A DNA stretch of 64,000 bases from Balneola sp. (GTDB lineage: Bacteria > Bacteroidota > Rhodothermia > Balneolales > Balneolaceae). A program made the position numbers and the translations under genes. This document shows positions 27,275 through 35,883 of this stretch, piece after piece. The notes beneath the pieces are model-generated. The model had not been told where the DNA came from. It was given only the letters and a program-made list of their open reading frames with translations, and did no database searches. The stretch is from NCBI GenBank assembly GCA_017643645.1, contig JAEPNB010000003.1:310001-374000 (forward strand). Reading direction: 5' to 3'. Each line of letters starts with the position of its first letter. Within the stretch, counting starts at the first letter, position 1.

Positions 27275-28207
27275 TTATTTTCCGAAGATTTCGTTCAGAA
27301 ACTCAGCCATTCGGTAGCCCGAAAGAGCCATTCTTTTCTGAGCAATTTTGTACGCCATTTCTTTATAATCTTCAGAAGGTTGTTCGTTTTGGTTGAGGTC
27401 TTCCGGATATACATTTTTAATGGTGATTTCTTTTCCTTCTTTATTCCATGCTTTAGAATCCTGAAGATCGATAAGTCCTTTAAACTCAGATTTTGGATGC
27501 TTTTTTTCAATCATTTCCGCATTCGATAAATAATAATCGAAATCTTCAACCTCATCATCTTTAGGATTAGCTACATCAATAATGCCATCCCAATAAGCAT
27601 GCAGATTCCATGGCCAGCTGTCTCCAAATCTGAAACTGTTTCCGCCACGGTCACCATCCGGAGTTTCTTCCGTTACTCTGGAAGTATTATGCAATGGCAT
27701 ATGGATATCGCCAACCAAGTGAAGTACCCATGCTATCTGAATAGCTTTTTCTTCTGCAGAAGTTTCTTCGCTGTTCAAAGTTTCTCTGAATAAAGAAATC
27801 CTCTCTACAATATGTTCATCGTCTACAAAGCCTTCTGCTTCCACAGGACCGTTTTCTGTTTGCTTCCAGTAACTGCCTACGTAATGCCACGGACCTTTAT
27901 GGTATTTATTGTAACGTGCTTGCTCATCTCTGTCACGAACTACATCAGGCCAGTAAGCAGCATTCATGAAATAATATTTATCAGCATGCTCACTTTCTTT
28001 GTCATAGAAGTCCATCAGATCGGAATCTTCCGGTGCTTGCTTAAGAATATTCATGATATTTTCTTTTGCTGTGGGAGTGAGATTATCCCAGGCAATGGCT
28101 GCAATTACACGATGTCCCGTTGCATTCCATGAAATCCCGGAAGCCGGATTCAAAGTTAGCGTTAGAATAAAAGAGAGTACAAGGGTAGAAGCTAGAATTT
28201 TTTTCAT
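27275..28207 (-). CDS. secreted S1/P1 family nuclease
   Basis: A 310-residue zinc-dependent single-strand nuclease/3'-nucleotidase. The signal peptide should be cut before Trp27 (SGIS then WNATGHRV), exposing the tryptophan whose amino group ligates zinc in P1 nuclease. Other ligands are visible in order: His32 (TGHRVIAAIA), the aspartate of WPD, His in WHYVGSYW, H..D..H in HLVGDIHMPLHNT, and HAYWDGII. It probably degrades nucleic acids outside the cell for phosphate or nucleoside supply; deoA in the window could use such products, which is inference. It converges with the PorV-like gene with only 8 nt between stops. Confidence 0.93.
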   Translation of the reverse strand: MKKILASTLVLSFILTLTLNPASGISWNATGHRVIAAIAWDNLTPTAKENIMNILKQAPEDSDLMDFYDKESEHADKYYFMNAAYWPDVVRDRDEQARYNKYHKGPWHYVGSYWKQTENGPVEAEGFVDDEHIVERISLFRETLNSEETSAEEKAIQIAWVLHLVGDIHMPLHNTSRVTEETPDGDRGGNSFRFGDSWPWNLHAYWDGIIDVANPKDDEVEDFDYYLSNAEMIEKKHPKSEFKGLIDLQDSKAWNKEGKEITIKNVYPEDLNQNEQPSEDYKEMAYKIAQKRMALSGYRMAEFLNEIFGK

Positions 28208-28375
28208 GGACCTGATTTAATTTCAATTTTACTAAGGATACGAAACAACCATTATCAAAACATTAAAAGAAGGCAAAAAATTATGTGTGTATAAAATTGT
28301 TTGTCTAGAAGACGCAGATATAGAGGCAGGAGCTTCTGGATTTCATTCCGCAGCGGAGCTACTAGCAAGCTTTAG
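28208..28375. repeat. spacer with REP-like segment
   Basis: This spacer lies upstream of the nuclease gene and downstream of the TolB-like gene. At 28326-28372 it carries GGAGCTTCTGGA, CATTCCGCAGCGGAG and an ACTAG end, which parallels the segment at 2460-2507 and more distantly 56706-56735. It looks like a degenerate copy of one palindromic intergenic family. Confidence 0.45.
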
Positions 28376-29350
28376 CTAACGAACATCTAAATTGTCTTTT
28401 TCTGTATTACTATCAGTTATTTGAATCAGTTCACCATTATCATTAATCATCCAAATATCATCTCTTTCTTCATCAGAACTATATCCTATGAAATATATTG
28501 ATCCAGATTTACCATAGTTTATATTTTTCATTATTAATGTTGTACTCGAGAAAAGCTCATTTAAAGATTCTTCTTCGTAATTATATTCAAATAATTTTGT
28601 AGCATTATTGCTATAATTCTGACAAGAAAATAAAAATTTATTCTCCTTGGGATGAAATGTTCCTGAAAAACATGAATTCCTAAATAGCTTTTCTTTTTTT
28701 TCTTTATTCAGTTTCTGAAGAAAGTCTATTTTCTCATTTTTTTGGATATCATAAAGCATCAATGTACTCACAAATATTCCATCTAACTGTGCTATATATT
28801 CATATAAAATCTTCTCACTATTTGTAGCAACAGTAAATCTAGTTAACAAATCAGGAATATATTTTGTGACCATATATACAGAATCATTTTCTAAGTTTTC
28901 GATGTTACGTAATTCGTATCCACCATCACCATAGACCATATAATAGATATATGAATCATCATTCTTGATAAATATAGGATTAATTGCATCACTGATTTCC
29001 ATTGATAAAGACTTATCCTCTAAACTGAACAAATATAGATCGTCTGATTTGGCAAGTCCACTTCCCAAATCTTTTTTTCTTCTCTTTGAGATAAAAGCAA
29101 TGGTGCTGTCTTTGAAAAAGAATGGATTTGAATCAAAGTACGAATCATTAGTAATTTTAATAATAGATTCTGAATCTTTATCCAGAAGTACGACATCTCC
29201 AAATCTACCGGCAAATAACTCCTTTCCTTCTACATAAACTAAAGAATCCTCAAATTCCCATGTGTTTAATTCTTTTGGTGAACAAAAAAAATTAAAGGTA
29301 ATACCTAATGTAAGTATAGCTACAAATAATTTATTGTAGTTAATTTTCAT
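28376..29350 (-). CDS. TolB/WD40-like beta-propeller lipoprotein
   Basis: A 324-residue predicted lipoprotein (signal peptide with lipobox ending FNFFC near residue 23). Residues 30-320 show propeller blade patterns: repeated IxxxxDSxFxSNPFFFKDSTIAFISKR-type and DDxYIYYMV-type segments, with an ITDS ending like TolB_N/PD40 repeats. No enzyme motif is seen. It is noticeably more AT-rich and lysine/asparagine-rich than its neighbours, which may mean recent acquisition or weak constraint. It stands between the nuclease and the DinB-fold gene, all on the minus strand. Confidence 0.65.
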   Translation of the reverse strand: MKINYNKLFVAILTLGITFNFFCSPKELNTWEFEDSLVYVEGKELFAGRFGDVVLLDKDSESIIKITNDSYFDSNPFFFKDSTIAFISKRRKKDLGSGLAKSDDLYLFSLEDKSLSMEISDAINPIFIKNDDSYIYYMVYGDGGYELRNIENLENDSVYMVTKYIPDLLTRFTVATNSEKILYEYIAQLDGIFVSTLMLYDIQKNEKIDFLQKLNKEKKEKLFRNSCFSGTFHPKENKFLFSCQNYSNNATKLFEYNYEEESLNELFSSTTLIMKNINYGKSGSIYFIGYSSDEERDDIWMINDNGELIQITDSNTEKDNLDVR

Positions 29351-29374
29351 ATCTGTAATAAATTATATAAAAAA

Positions 29375-29400
29375 AGCTCACTGTTTTCACAATGAGCTTC
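29375..29400 (-). terminator. intrinsic terminator after the DinB-fold gene
   Basis: On the minus strand AAGCTCATTG pairs with CAGTGAGCTT (one G-T pair) around a TGAAAA loop and is followed by a T-run. It lies 21 nt past the stop of the 29422-30012 gene and separates it from the TolB-like gene. Confidence 0.8.
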
Positions 29401-29421
29401 AAATTATGATTTAATATTCAA

Positions 29422-30012
29422 TTACATTGCATTCATTTCAGCGAGTACTTCCTGCATTTGGAAAGTATGTCGCTGGCTGTGAGCCGCTACAATAAGAATG
29501 ATCTGGTATACATCTACTTCTCCAACAGGAATTGTTGTGATGTGTCCTCTCAGGTCGGCATCTGTTGAGCTTAAAAATTCAACAATTTTAGTTCTGGATT
29601 TTTCAAGTTCAGCTAACATTTTAGCTTTGCTCTCCCATTTACCGGATGGTTCGAATGGTGCGGCTGTTTTAACTTTAGTGCCTCTGTTGGCTAACATTCC
29701 AATTAATACACCGTCTTTACCGGAAAGATCGTTTTCCGACATTGATTCGTCATTGGCCAGTGTGCCCTGTGCCATTCCAAAGAATGCAGTTTCGGTAAGT
29801 AATATATGTTCCAAAGCATTGGAAACTGACCACCCACCGTTTTCTGGTTTATAATTAAAAGCGTCATCCGGAAGACTTTTAACTGTTTCAACAATATTGT
29901 TATGTGTAGCTTTTAAATAGCTGATTGCAAAATCCCGTTCAGTTTGTGTGAGTTGAGCTATTGCAGGAAGTGCAAATACACTCATCACCAGAATAAGTAG
30001 TAGTTTTTTCAT
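29422..30012 (-). CDS. secreted DinB-fold protein
   Basis: A 196-residue four-helix-bundle protein of the DinB/YfiT superfamily with a clear signal peptide (residues 1-19, ending PAIA). The probable metal site is three histidines: one in NALEHILLTE near residue 67 and two in AAHSQRHTFQM near the C-terminus. Many DinB-fold proteins use such a site for thiol-dependent reactions or have no known activity. Export is less common for this fold. It has its own terminator and probably its own promoter in the 118-nt spacer upstream. Confidence 0.88.
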   Translation of the reverse strand: MKKLLLILVMSVFALPAIAQLTQTERDFAISYLKATHNNIVETVKSLPDDAFNYKPENGGWSVSNALEHILLTETAFFGMAQGTLANDESMSENDLSGKDGVLIGMLANRGTKVKTAAPFEPSGKWESKAKMLAELEKSRTKIVEFLSSTDADLRGHITTIPVGEVDVYQIILIVAAHSQRHTFQMQEVLAEMNAM

Positions 30013-30130
30013 GGTTCCGTATTTGGTTGATAGTTACTGAAGTAACAATTCAGAATACTAAAAGGGGACAAACAAAAAAAATAAATACTAAAACTATTGT
30101 CGGATGATAGATAATAAGTTATTGGGGAAA

Positions 30131-31195
30131 TCAATTTGTTGGGAACCAAATATAATTACCTTTTTTATCAATATAGCCGTGTCGGTGTACAAGTTCTTCG
30201 CCAATCGGAACTATAACAGTAACTTTTGCTAAACCATTGTAAAAAGCTTCTACTTCCTCGAATTGTGGGGCTGTAATTTGGTTTCCTGATTTATCAATAA
30301 AGGTCCATTTTTCTCCAATTTTAACTCCGGCTCTTTCTTCATTGAAAGAGTATACTTCATCAAATTGTTCTTCAATTACGGTTTTGCCCTGTTTATTAAT
30401 GAAGCCAAATTTATTACTGGATTTACGGGCAGGAGCAAGACCATTTCCAAAATCACCAACAGAAATAAATTGAGGTGAAATTGTTACTGTGCCGGAACTA
30501 TTAATATATCCCCACTTATCACTAATCTTGACGGCCGCCAGATTATCCGAAAATGGACGTGCTTCAGGATATTTTAACTCAATGACAGTGTTCCCCTTAG
30601 TATCTATATATCCAAAAAGATTGTCCTCGTTAACTAAGGCTCTGCTATTGCTGAACGTATTATTCGCTACAAAATCCATGCTATTAGGTATGGAAACTGA
30701 AACTATTTCATTTCCGTCCTTATCTATGTAATAATATCTTGAATAGTCAATACTCCTGACAAATGCTCTGTTATTGGAAAATGAAAAAGCATCTCTGAAT
30801 CTTGGATTGACTGCAAAATTTCCTTTTTTATTTATATAACCCCAGAGTCCATCCATTCTGACAGCAGCTAAACCTTCATTAAAATTTTCGATTTCCCAGA
30901 AATCTCCCTCAATTACAAAATCTCCATTTGCATTTATATATTTCCAGGAATTTTGATGCTGAACTTTTGCTAAGCCATCACTAAAATGAAATGCATTTTG
31001 AAACTGAGGCTCTATTTTAATCTGTCCTTTTTTATTTATATATCCCCATTTTTCGTCTAATTGTACAGGGTATAGCTCAATGATATCATTGTTGTCATCT
31101 TTTCCGGTAATTGAATCTACAACATTACAAGAAACGATTAATAAAGAGAGCGCACTAATGATAAGTATGTATTTTGTTTTCATGTCCTTCACCAT
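30131..31195 (-). CDS. WG-repeat lipoprotein (second of tandem pair)
   Basis: A 354-residue lipoprotein (lipobox LLIVSC near residue 23) built almost wholly of about nine WG repeats, each with a K/LWGYINKKG-like strand pair and a FSDGLAAV-like strand roughly 35-40 residues apart. It ends in the same GNYIWFPT motif as its neighbour. WG repeats make beta-rich scaffolds of unknown ligand. Two starts are possible, ATG 31195 and ATG 31183; the former begins 3 nt after the upstream stop. Last gene of the DUF1800-DUF1501-WG-WG unit. Confidence 0.85.
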   Translation of the reverse strand: MVKDMKTKYILIISALSLLIVSCNVVDSITGKDDNNDIIELYPVQLDEKWGYINKKGQIKIEPQFQNAFHFSDGLAKVQHQNSWKYINANGDFVIEGDFWEIENFNEGLAAVRMDGLWGYINKKGNFAVNPRFRDAFSFSNNRAFVRSIDYSRYYYIDKDGNEIVSVSIPNSMDFVANNTFSNSRALVNEDNLFGYIDTKGNTVIELKYPEARPFSDNLAAVKISDKWGYINSSGTVTISPQFISVGDFGNGLAPARKSSNKFGFINKQGKTVIEEQFDEVYSFNEERAGVKIGEKWTFIDKSGNQITAPQFEEVEAFYNGLAKVTVIVPIGEELVHRHGYIDKKGNYIWFPTN

Positions 31196-31198
31196 AAT

Positions 31199-32242
31199 TT
31201 ATTTAGTTGGAAACCATATGTATTCTCCATTTTTATTTAGATAACCGTAGGTAGCGTTTTCTCCTTCTCCTTTCTGAACCCTGGCAATGCCATTAACAAA
31301 GCTTTCAGCATTTTTGTAGGGTTCTTTGATTACAATTTTTCCAGAGTTCTTACTTATATAAAACCAGTTATTGTTCACTTGCACAGCTGCAATGTTTTCT
31401 GAAAAAGGCTTTACATTCTTAAATTGAGGAGGGATAAAGAGTTTACCTTTTTTATCTATATATCCGATATAGCCATTTACGTTTACCCATGCGGTTCCAT
31501 CAACGAATTTACCCGCTTCATCATAATTAGATGCTATAACCGGATTTCCGGATCTATTTATGTAACCCCAGCCGTCTACCGTTTGAATTGGTGCTAATCC
31601 ATCTTCAAATTCACCTGCGTCTGTGATCCGAAAGGAAGGTTGTAATACTGTTTCACCTGCACTATTGATATAAACCCAGCCATCAAATGTTTCTACAGCT
31701 GCTAAGTCATCAGAAAAGGGCTTAGCACCACTAAAAGCAGGTTCAATGGCAATTGATCCTGAACTGGTTACATATCCCCACAGGCCATCTGTACGAACAG
31801 CCGCATAACCATCCGAAAACTTTGTAGCGAAATCGAATTGAGGATCGAAAAAGAACTCTCCGGTTCCATCAATATATCCATATTTTCCACCAGGGAGTTG
31901 GGCAGGAGCAAGGCCATTTTCAAACTCACCTAAGATTGCAAATTTTGAGGTCACAACAACCTCAATGGGATTTTCTTTTACAAAGCCCCATAATGTTCCG
32001 TTACGAACTGCGGCATAATTACCTGATACATCTCTGGCTTCATCATAACGAGGGCTAATGACCATTTCCCCGTTTTGATTTATATATCCCCACTTACCAT
32101 TAAGGAGCACCGGATGGATGGTGTTTTTTTGCTTTTTATCTTTTTCGAAGATTCCGTCAATAACATTACAACCGGTAAGAAGAACCAAGGAGCTTGCCAG
32201 AACAAGCAAGAATATTTTTAATTTTTGAATATTATAAACCAT
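31199..32242 (-). CDS. WG-repeat lipoprotein (first of tandem pair)
   Basis: A 347-residue lipoprotein (signal peptide, lipobox LLTGC near residue 25) with about nine WG repeats such as KWGYINQNG, KYGYIDGTG, LWGYVTSSG, GWGYINRSG, and ending GEYIWFPTK. It is clearly a tandem duplicate of the following gene, sharing the CNV(I/V)D start after the lipobox and the final motif. It starts 6 nt after the DUF1501 stop, so it is co-transcribed with the DUF1800-DUF1501 pair. Confidence 0.87.
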   Translation of the reverse strand: MVYNIQKLKIFLLVLASSLVLLTGCNVIDGIFEKDKKQKNTIHPVLLNGKWGYINQNGEMVISPRYDEARDVSGNYAAVRNGTLWGFVKENPIEVVVTSKFAILGEFENGLAPAQLPGGKYGYIDGTGEFFFDPQFDFATKFSDGYAAVRTDGLWGYVTSSGSIAIEPAFSGAKPFSDDLAAVETFDGWVYINSAGETVLQPSFRITDAGEFEDGLAPIQTVDGWGYINRSGNPVIASNYDEAGKFVDGTAWVNVNGYIGYIDKKGKLFIPPQFKNVKPFSENIAAVQVNNNWFYISKNSGKIVIKEPYKNAESFVNGIARVQKGEGENATYGYLNKNGEYIWFPTK

Positions 32243-32248
32243 GATGAA

Positions 32249-33877
32249 TTATTTTATTAATGTCATTTTTTTAGATAGAACACCCTCTCTTGTTTGTAAC
32301 TTATAGAGGTAAACACCACTTGCCAGAGAAGTAGCATCGAATACGATCTTATGATCGCCCGCTGAGAGCCTTTTGTTTATCAATGTTGAGATAAGCTGTC
32401 CTCTGATATCAAAAACCTGAAGCCTTACATCACCAGCTTTAGCAATTTTAAAACCTATAGTGGTAACAGGGTTGAATGGATTTGGGTAGTTTTGCTCTAA
32501 CCTGAAGGAACGAGGTGTGGAATTGTTAATATCTTCATTCGAAACAGCAAGAGAATCCACAAAATCAATTTTCTCAAAATCACCGCTCAATACCGTTGTT
32601 GATTCCTGAGTCTCAAGTTCGAACCAATCTTCCAAAATAGATCTGTAGATGGATCGATAGTCTTGCTTGTAGATAGGATCTCCCTGATTATCAAGATCGG
32701 TTAGATTGGCGTGTTCACCGAAAATGCCTCCATTAACAGGACCAAAAGCCATAACAGGAGCGGAAGATCCATGATCAGTACCGTTAGAACTGTTTTCATC
32801 CAGTGTTCTGCCGAACTCAGAAAAAGTCATTGTCAGAGCTCGATCCTGAAGGTTATCAGATTTCAGATCGTTATAAAAAGCATTTACAGAATCTGCAATA
32901 TCAGATAATAAGTTAGCATGTCCGCCATCTGTTCCTCCTTGATTATTATGAGTATCAAATCCACCTTTTGAGACCAGAAATACTTTTGTTTTAAGTCCGC
33001 CTCTAATCAATCTTGCGATTACAGACAGACTTCTTGACAATCCTGAGTTAGGATATTCTCCAAAATTTCCTGACTGGTCGGCTGCGTTTTGAATGGATTC
33101 AAGATACCGAAAAGAAGAATTTGCAATTTTACGGGCGAAGGAAAGGGAACGACCAAACTCATTTGCAGGAACATTATCTTGATCGTAGAATCCCCCTTGT
33201 TCTAAAAATTGACCAAATTGACTTGCTCCGCCAAAGGTAACTCCAAGATTTCCGAATTCACTCTGAAAAAGGGTTGCAGAACCACCGATACGGACACCAA
33301 GAGGAAACTCGGGTGGATTTATAATAAAATCAGGGTTGTCTTCAATCAAATATCTTCCTGCCCAGCCTGAAGTACTATTCTGATCAGCCCCACTGGCTGT
33401 GGTCCAGATATCAGTAGCACGTGCATGAGACCTATTCGTATTTTCATAGCCTACATTATTGATGATGGCTAGTTCTCCTTCACCCCAAAATGGTTCTATT
33501 GAGCTCATTGAAGGATGAATTCCCAGATTGTCATTTAGTTGAATAGATTGTTGTTTTGAAATTGCTATCGTTGGCCGTTTTTGATAATAAATGTCATTAG
33601 TAAAAGGAATCACTGTGTTTAGTCCGTCATTACCGCCACTTAACTGAATGAGTATCAAAACACGATCATTATCAGCTTCAACAAGTCTGTTAAGAAATTT
33701 AGAACGAGCCATCGCATTTATTGATAACCCACCAAGATTCATTCCTGATCCCAACACTCCAATTCCTAAGCTCGCCAAAAAGCTTCTACGGGTCCATTTT
33801 TGGTGATCTTTTTTATGAGCTTTGCCATGTTCTAATTTGCTTCCGTGTCTCTTGGTTGAAGAATGATTATCACACAT
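32249..33877 (-). CDS. DUF1501 protein with T9SS C-terminal sorting domain
   Basis: A 542-residue exported protein. It has a Tat-like N-terminus (TRRSFLASLGIGVLGSG near residues 29-45) after a histidine- and lysine-rich leader. The DUF1501 domain (alkaline-phosphatase/sulfatase-like fold) follows with LIQLSGGNDGLNTVIP, LGIHPSM, RSHARATDIW, FLVSKGGFDTHNNQ and TFSEFGRT. The last ~80 residues (YPNPFNPVTTI to KKMTLIK) are a type IX sorting tail. The pair DUF1800-DUF1501 recurs across many phyla and is of unknown function. A Tat-type signal combined with a T9SS tail is notable. Confidence 0.9.
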   Translation of the reverse strand: MCDNHSSTKRHGSKLEHGKAHKKDHQKWTRRSFLASLGIGVLGSGMNLGGLSINAMARSKFLNRLVEADNDRVLILIQLSGGNDGLNTVIPFTNDIYYQKRPTIAISKQQSIQLNDNLGIHPSMSSIEPFWGEGELAIINNVGYENTNRSHARATDIWTTASGADQNSTSGWAGRYLIEDNPDFIINPPEFPLGVRIGGSATLFQSEFGNLGVTFGGASQFGQFLEQGGFYDQDNVPANEFGRSLSFARKIANSSFRYLESIQNAADQSGNFGEYPNSGLSRSLSVIARLIRGGLKTKVFLVSKGGFDTHNNQGGTDGGHANLLSDIADSVNAFYNDLKSDNLQDRALTMTFSEFGRTLDENSSNGTDHGSSAPVMAFGPVNGGIFGEHANLTDLDNQGDPIYKQDYRSIYRSILEDWFELETQESTTVLSGDFEKIDFVDSLAVSNEDINNSTPRSFRLEQNYPNPFNPVTTIGFKIAKAGDVRLQVFDIRGQLISTLINKRLSAGDHKIVFDATSLASGVYLYKLQTREGVLSKKMTLIK

Positions 33878-33900
33878 AATATTATCTCTTGATCGTATTT

Positions 33901-35511
33901 TTAAATAAGCTGATAAGCAGGTAGTTGTTGTAAGTAGGTTATATATTGGCGTAAATTATCAGCAAAGGTTTCTTCATAAAATAGGTTGCCTTCATCATCA
34001 GAGTTCGAGGTGAATTCGTACCAGGGTATAGCTCCAAGAAGAATTTTTGTAAGATTAATTTTGTACTGAGGCATGCCTGATGTATCCGGAGCCAATGATG
34101 GGTTTCCGGCAAAATCTTCTTCGACAATTCGTATGCCAACTCTATCCAGAGGAACTGAAATAAGATGCTCTGCGATATCTTCTGCAACTGAGAATGGATT
34201 AGATGGATCGGAAATTTTTTCTGTCAAATTGATCGGTTGATACACTGTACCGGAAATAGCCGTGGCATATAACAGATCAGAAAGGCTATCCCAACGTGAA
34301 GGCATAAGATTCGTGTTTAACCAATTGTAGTGACCCGGAATACCATCAGAATCAGGAGGATTATAGCCGGCCCAGCCAAACACTGTATCAGGACGGAGTA
34401 ATTCTTCATTCAGTTCCTGCATTCGTTGTCGGATAAATTCTTTGACTTCATTGTTCGGGGTGATTTCAAGCTGGCGAAGAAAACCCATGAATATTTCAAT
34501 CGGACTTTTGATTCTGCAACCCAAAAAATGTTCCTGATAAAAGTGTGTGCTTGAAAGCAGCTTCTTCAACACTTCTGCTATATTAAATTCTACCTGAATG
34601 CAATAGTTGGCTAGCTGATCAATAATCGTTGCATCCGGCTCTGCGCTGACAAAAAAAGTGTACAATTTCTTAGAAATGAACCAGGCAACTTCATATTCTT
34701 TTTCCTGAAAAATGAGTTCAATTACTCCATCAAGATCGAAGTTACCGGTTTTTCCAAAAATAGTTTTTGTACCGGCATCGTGATCACTTTCCACAAAATA
34801 GGAAGTAAGACCGGAGTCATTAACCTTCCATCCGGTAACTGCCCGTGCAACTTCGGCTACATCCTCTTCAGAGTAATTAGGGTTACCATTTTTATCGTTA
34901 CTTCCAAGGGTGAATAGCTCCATTAATTCCCTTGCGAAATCTTCGTTTGCATTACCTTTCACATTATTATAGTTGTTCAGGTAATAAACCATTGCAGAGT
35001 TTTTACTAATATCAGTAACTAATTGTTTGAAGCTTCCAAGACCTTTTTGATACAAAAGTTTGAAATACTTATACATATGGCTGGCATAACTTTCAGGAGC
35101 TTTATCGGGGAGTGCATTCATATTATTATATGAAACAGCAAAATGGTTACTCCAAAATAAGATCATTCGATCAAGTAGCCCTCCCTCATACATGCTTTCC
35201 ATCCATTTGAACTGAATATCATAGACATCTGAGATATCACCGGAAGTACCATTTTTATACCAGCCCGGATCATCAGGAAGAGGAGTCTGTAAAGCTTCAT
35301 CTACCAGCGCATTGATAGCATTGCTTGCATTTCCGGCACTTCTTAACCGATTCAGATCTTTAATTCGATTACCAAAGTGAGTTCTTCGAAGAAGATGTGC
35401 GGCATTGGTTTTATCCCAATTTCCTGTAAAGGTGTCCAAATTATTTGCTGAGTGAATGGAGGAACTGTCAGGATGAGCAGATGTTGATTCAGAAATTAAT
35501 TCTTCAAGCAT
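33901..35511 (-). CDS. DUF1800 family protein
   Basis: A 536-residue member of DUF1800, opening with the family motif HLLRRTHFGNRIKDLNRL near residue 38, then MILFWSNHFAVS, NEDFARELMELFTLG (the best-conserved block), YSEEDVAEVARAVTGWKV and HDAGTKTIFGKTGNFDLDGVI. Helical throughout, with no known activity. No signal peptide is visible at the predicted start (ATG 35511), although its DUF1501 partner is exported. It heads a four-gene unit: 23 nt to DUF1501, then the two WG lipoproteins. Confidence 0.9.
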   Translation of the reverse strand: MLEELISESTSAHPDSSSIHSANNLDTFTGNWDKTNAAHLLRRTHFGNRIKDLNRLRSAGNASNAINALVDEALQTPLPDDPGWYKNGTSGDISDVYDIQFKWMESMYEGGLLDRMILFWSNHFAVSYNNMNALPDKAPESYASHMYKYFKLLYQKGLGSFKQLVTDISKNSAMVYYLNNYNNVKGNANEDFARELMELFTLGSNDKNGNPNYSEEDVAEVARAVTGWKVNDSGLTSYFVESDHDAGTKTIFGKTGNFDLDGVIELIFQEKEYEVAWFISKKLYTFFVSAEPDATIIDQLANYCIQVEFNIAEVLKKLLSSTHFYQEHFLGCRIKSPIEIFMGFLRQLEITPNNEVKEFIRQRMQELNEELLRPDTVFGWAGYNPPDSDGIPGHYNWLNTNLMPSRWDSLSDLLYATAISGTVYQPINLTEKISDPSNPFSVAEDIAEHLISVPLDRVGIRIVEEDFAGNPSLAPDTSGMPQYKINLTKILLGAIPWYEFTSNSDDEGNLFYEETFADNLRQYITYLQQLPAYQLI

Positions 35512-35883
35512 ATAATAACTTATTCAGTTTTTATTTACTGTACACTCAAGAGAAATTCTCTGTAAATAAGCGTCACAGAATAACTTATTTATTTGCTTAC
35601 ACAGAGTATTGGAGAAGATGTTCCCTTTTTTTTTAAAAAATTTGGTTCGATCGGAAATCAATAACTAAAACAAGAAAGTCAGGAAACTGAGACTGGATAT
35701 TTATATACCGCTAATCAATTAATAATTCAGAATACAAGAGGAAATAAAAAAATGTATTCCTTTTTATTGGTACTCAAAGGTTTGTAGATATTAAATTCTT
35801 CCGGTCTAAAATCTGACAGGAAAAAATTAAAATTATTAACTATGTTCAATTTCTAACTACTACTTACAGCTACCTATTTATTT
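35512..35883. other. divergent intergenic region, no gene seen
   Basis: These 372 bases separate the leftward DUF1800 unit from the rightward DUF3857 unit and must hold both promoters. I see no credible reading frame or RNA gene. The stretch is very AT-rich, with a T9-A6 homopolymer block at 35626-35640 and a loose inverted repeat near 35560-35610 (CTCTGTAAATAAG against CTTATTTATTTGCTTACACAGAG). No promoter could be placed with confidence. Confidence 0.5.
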
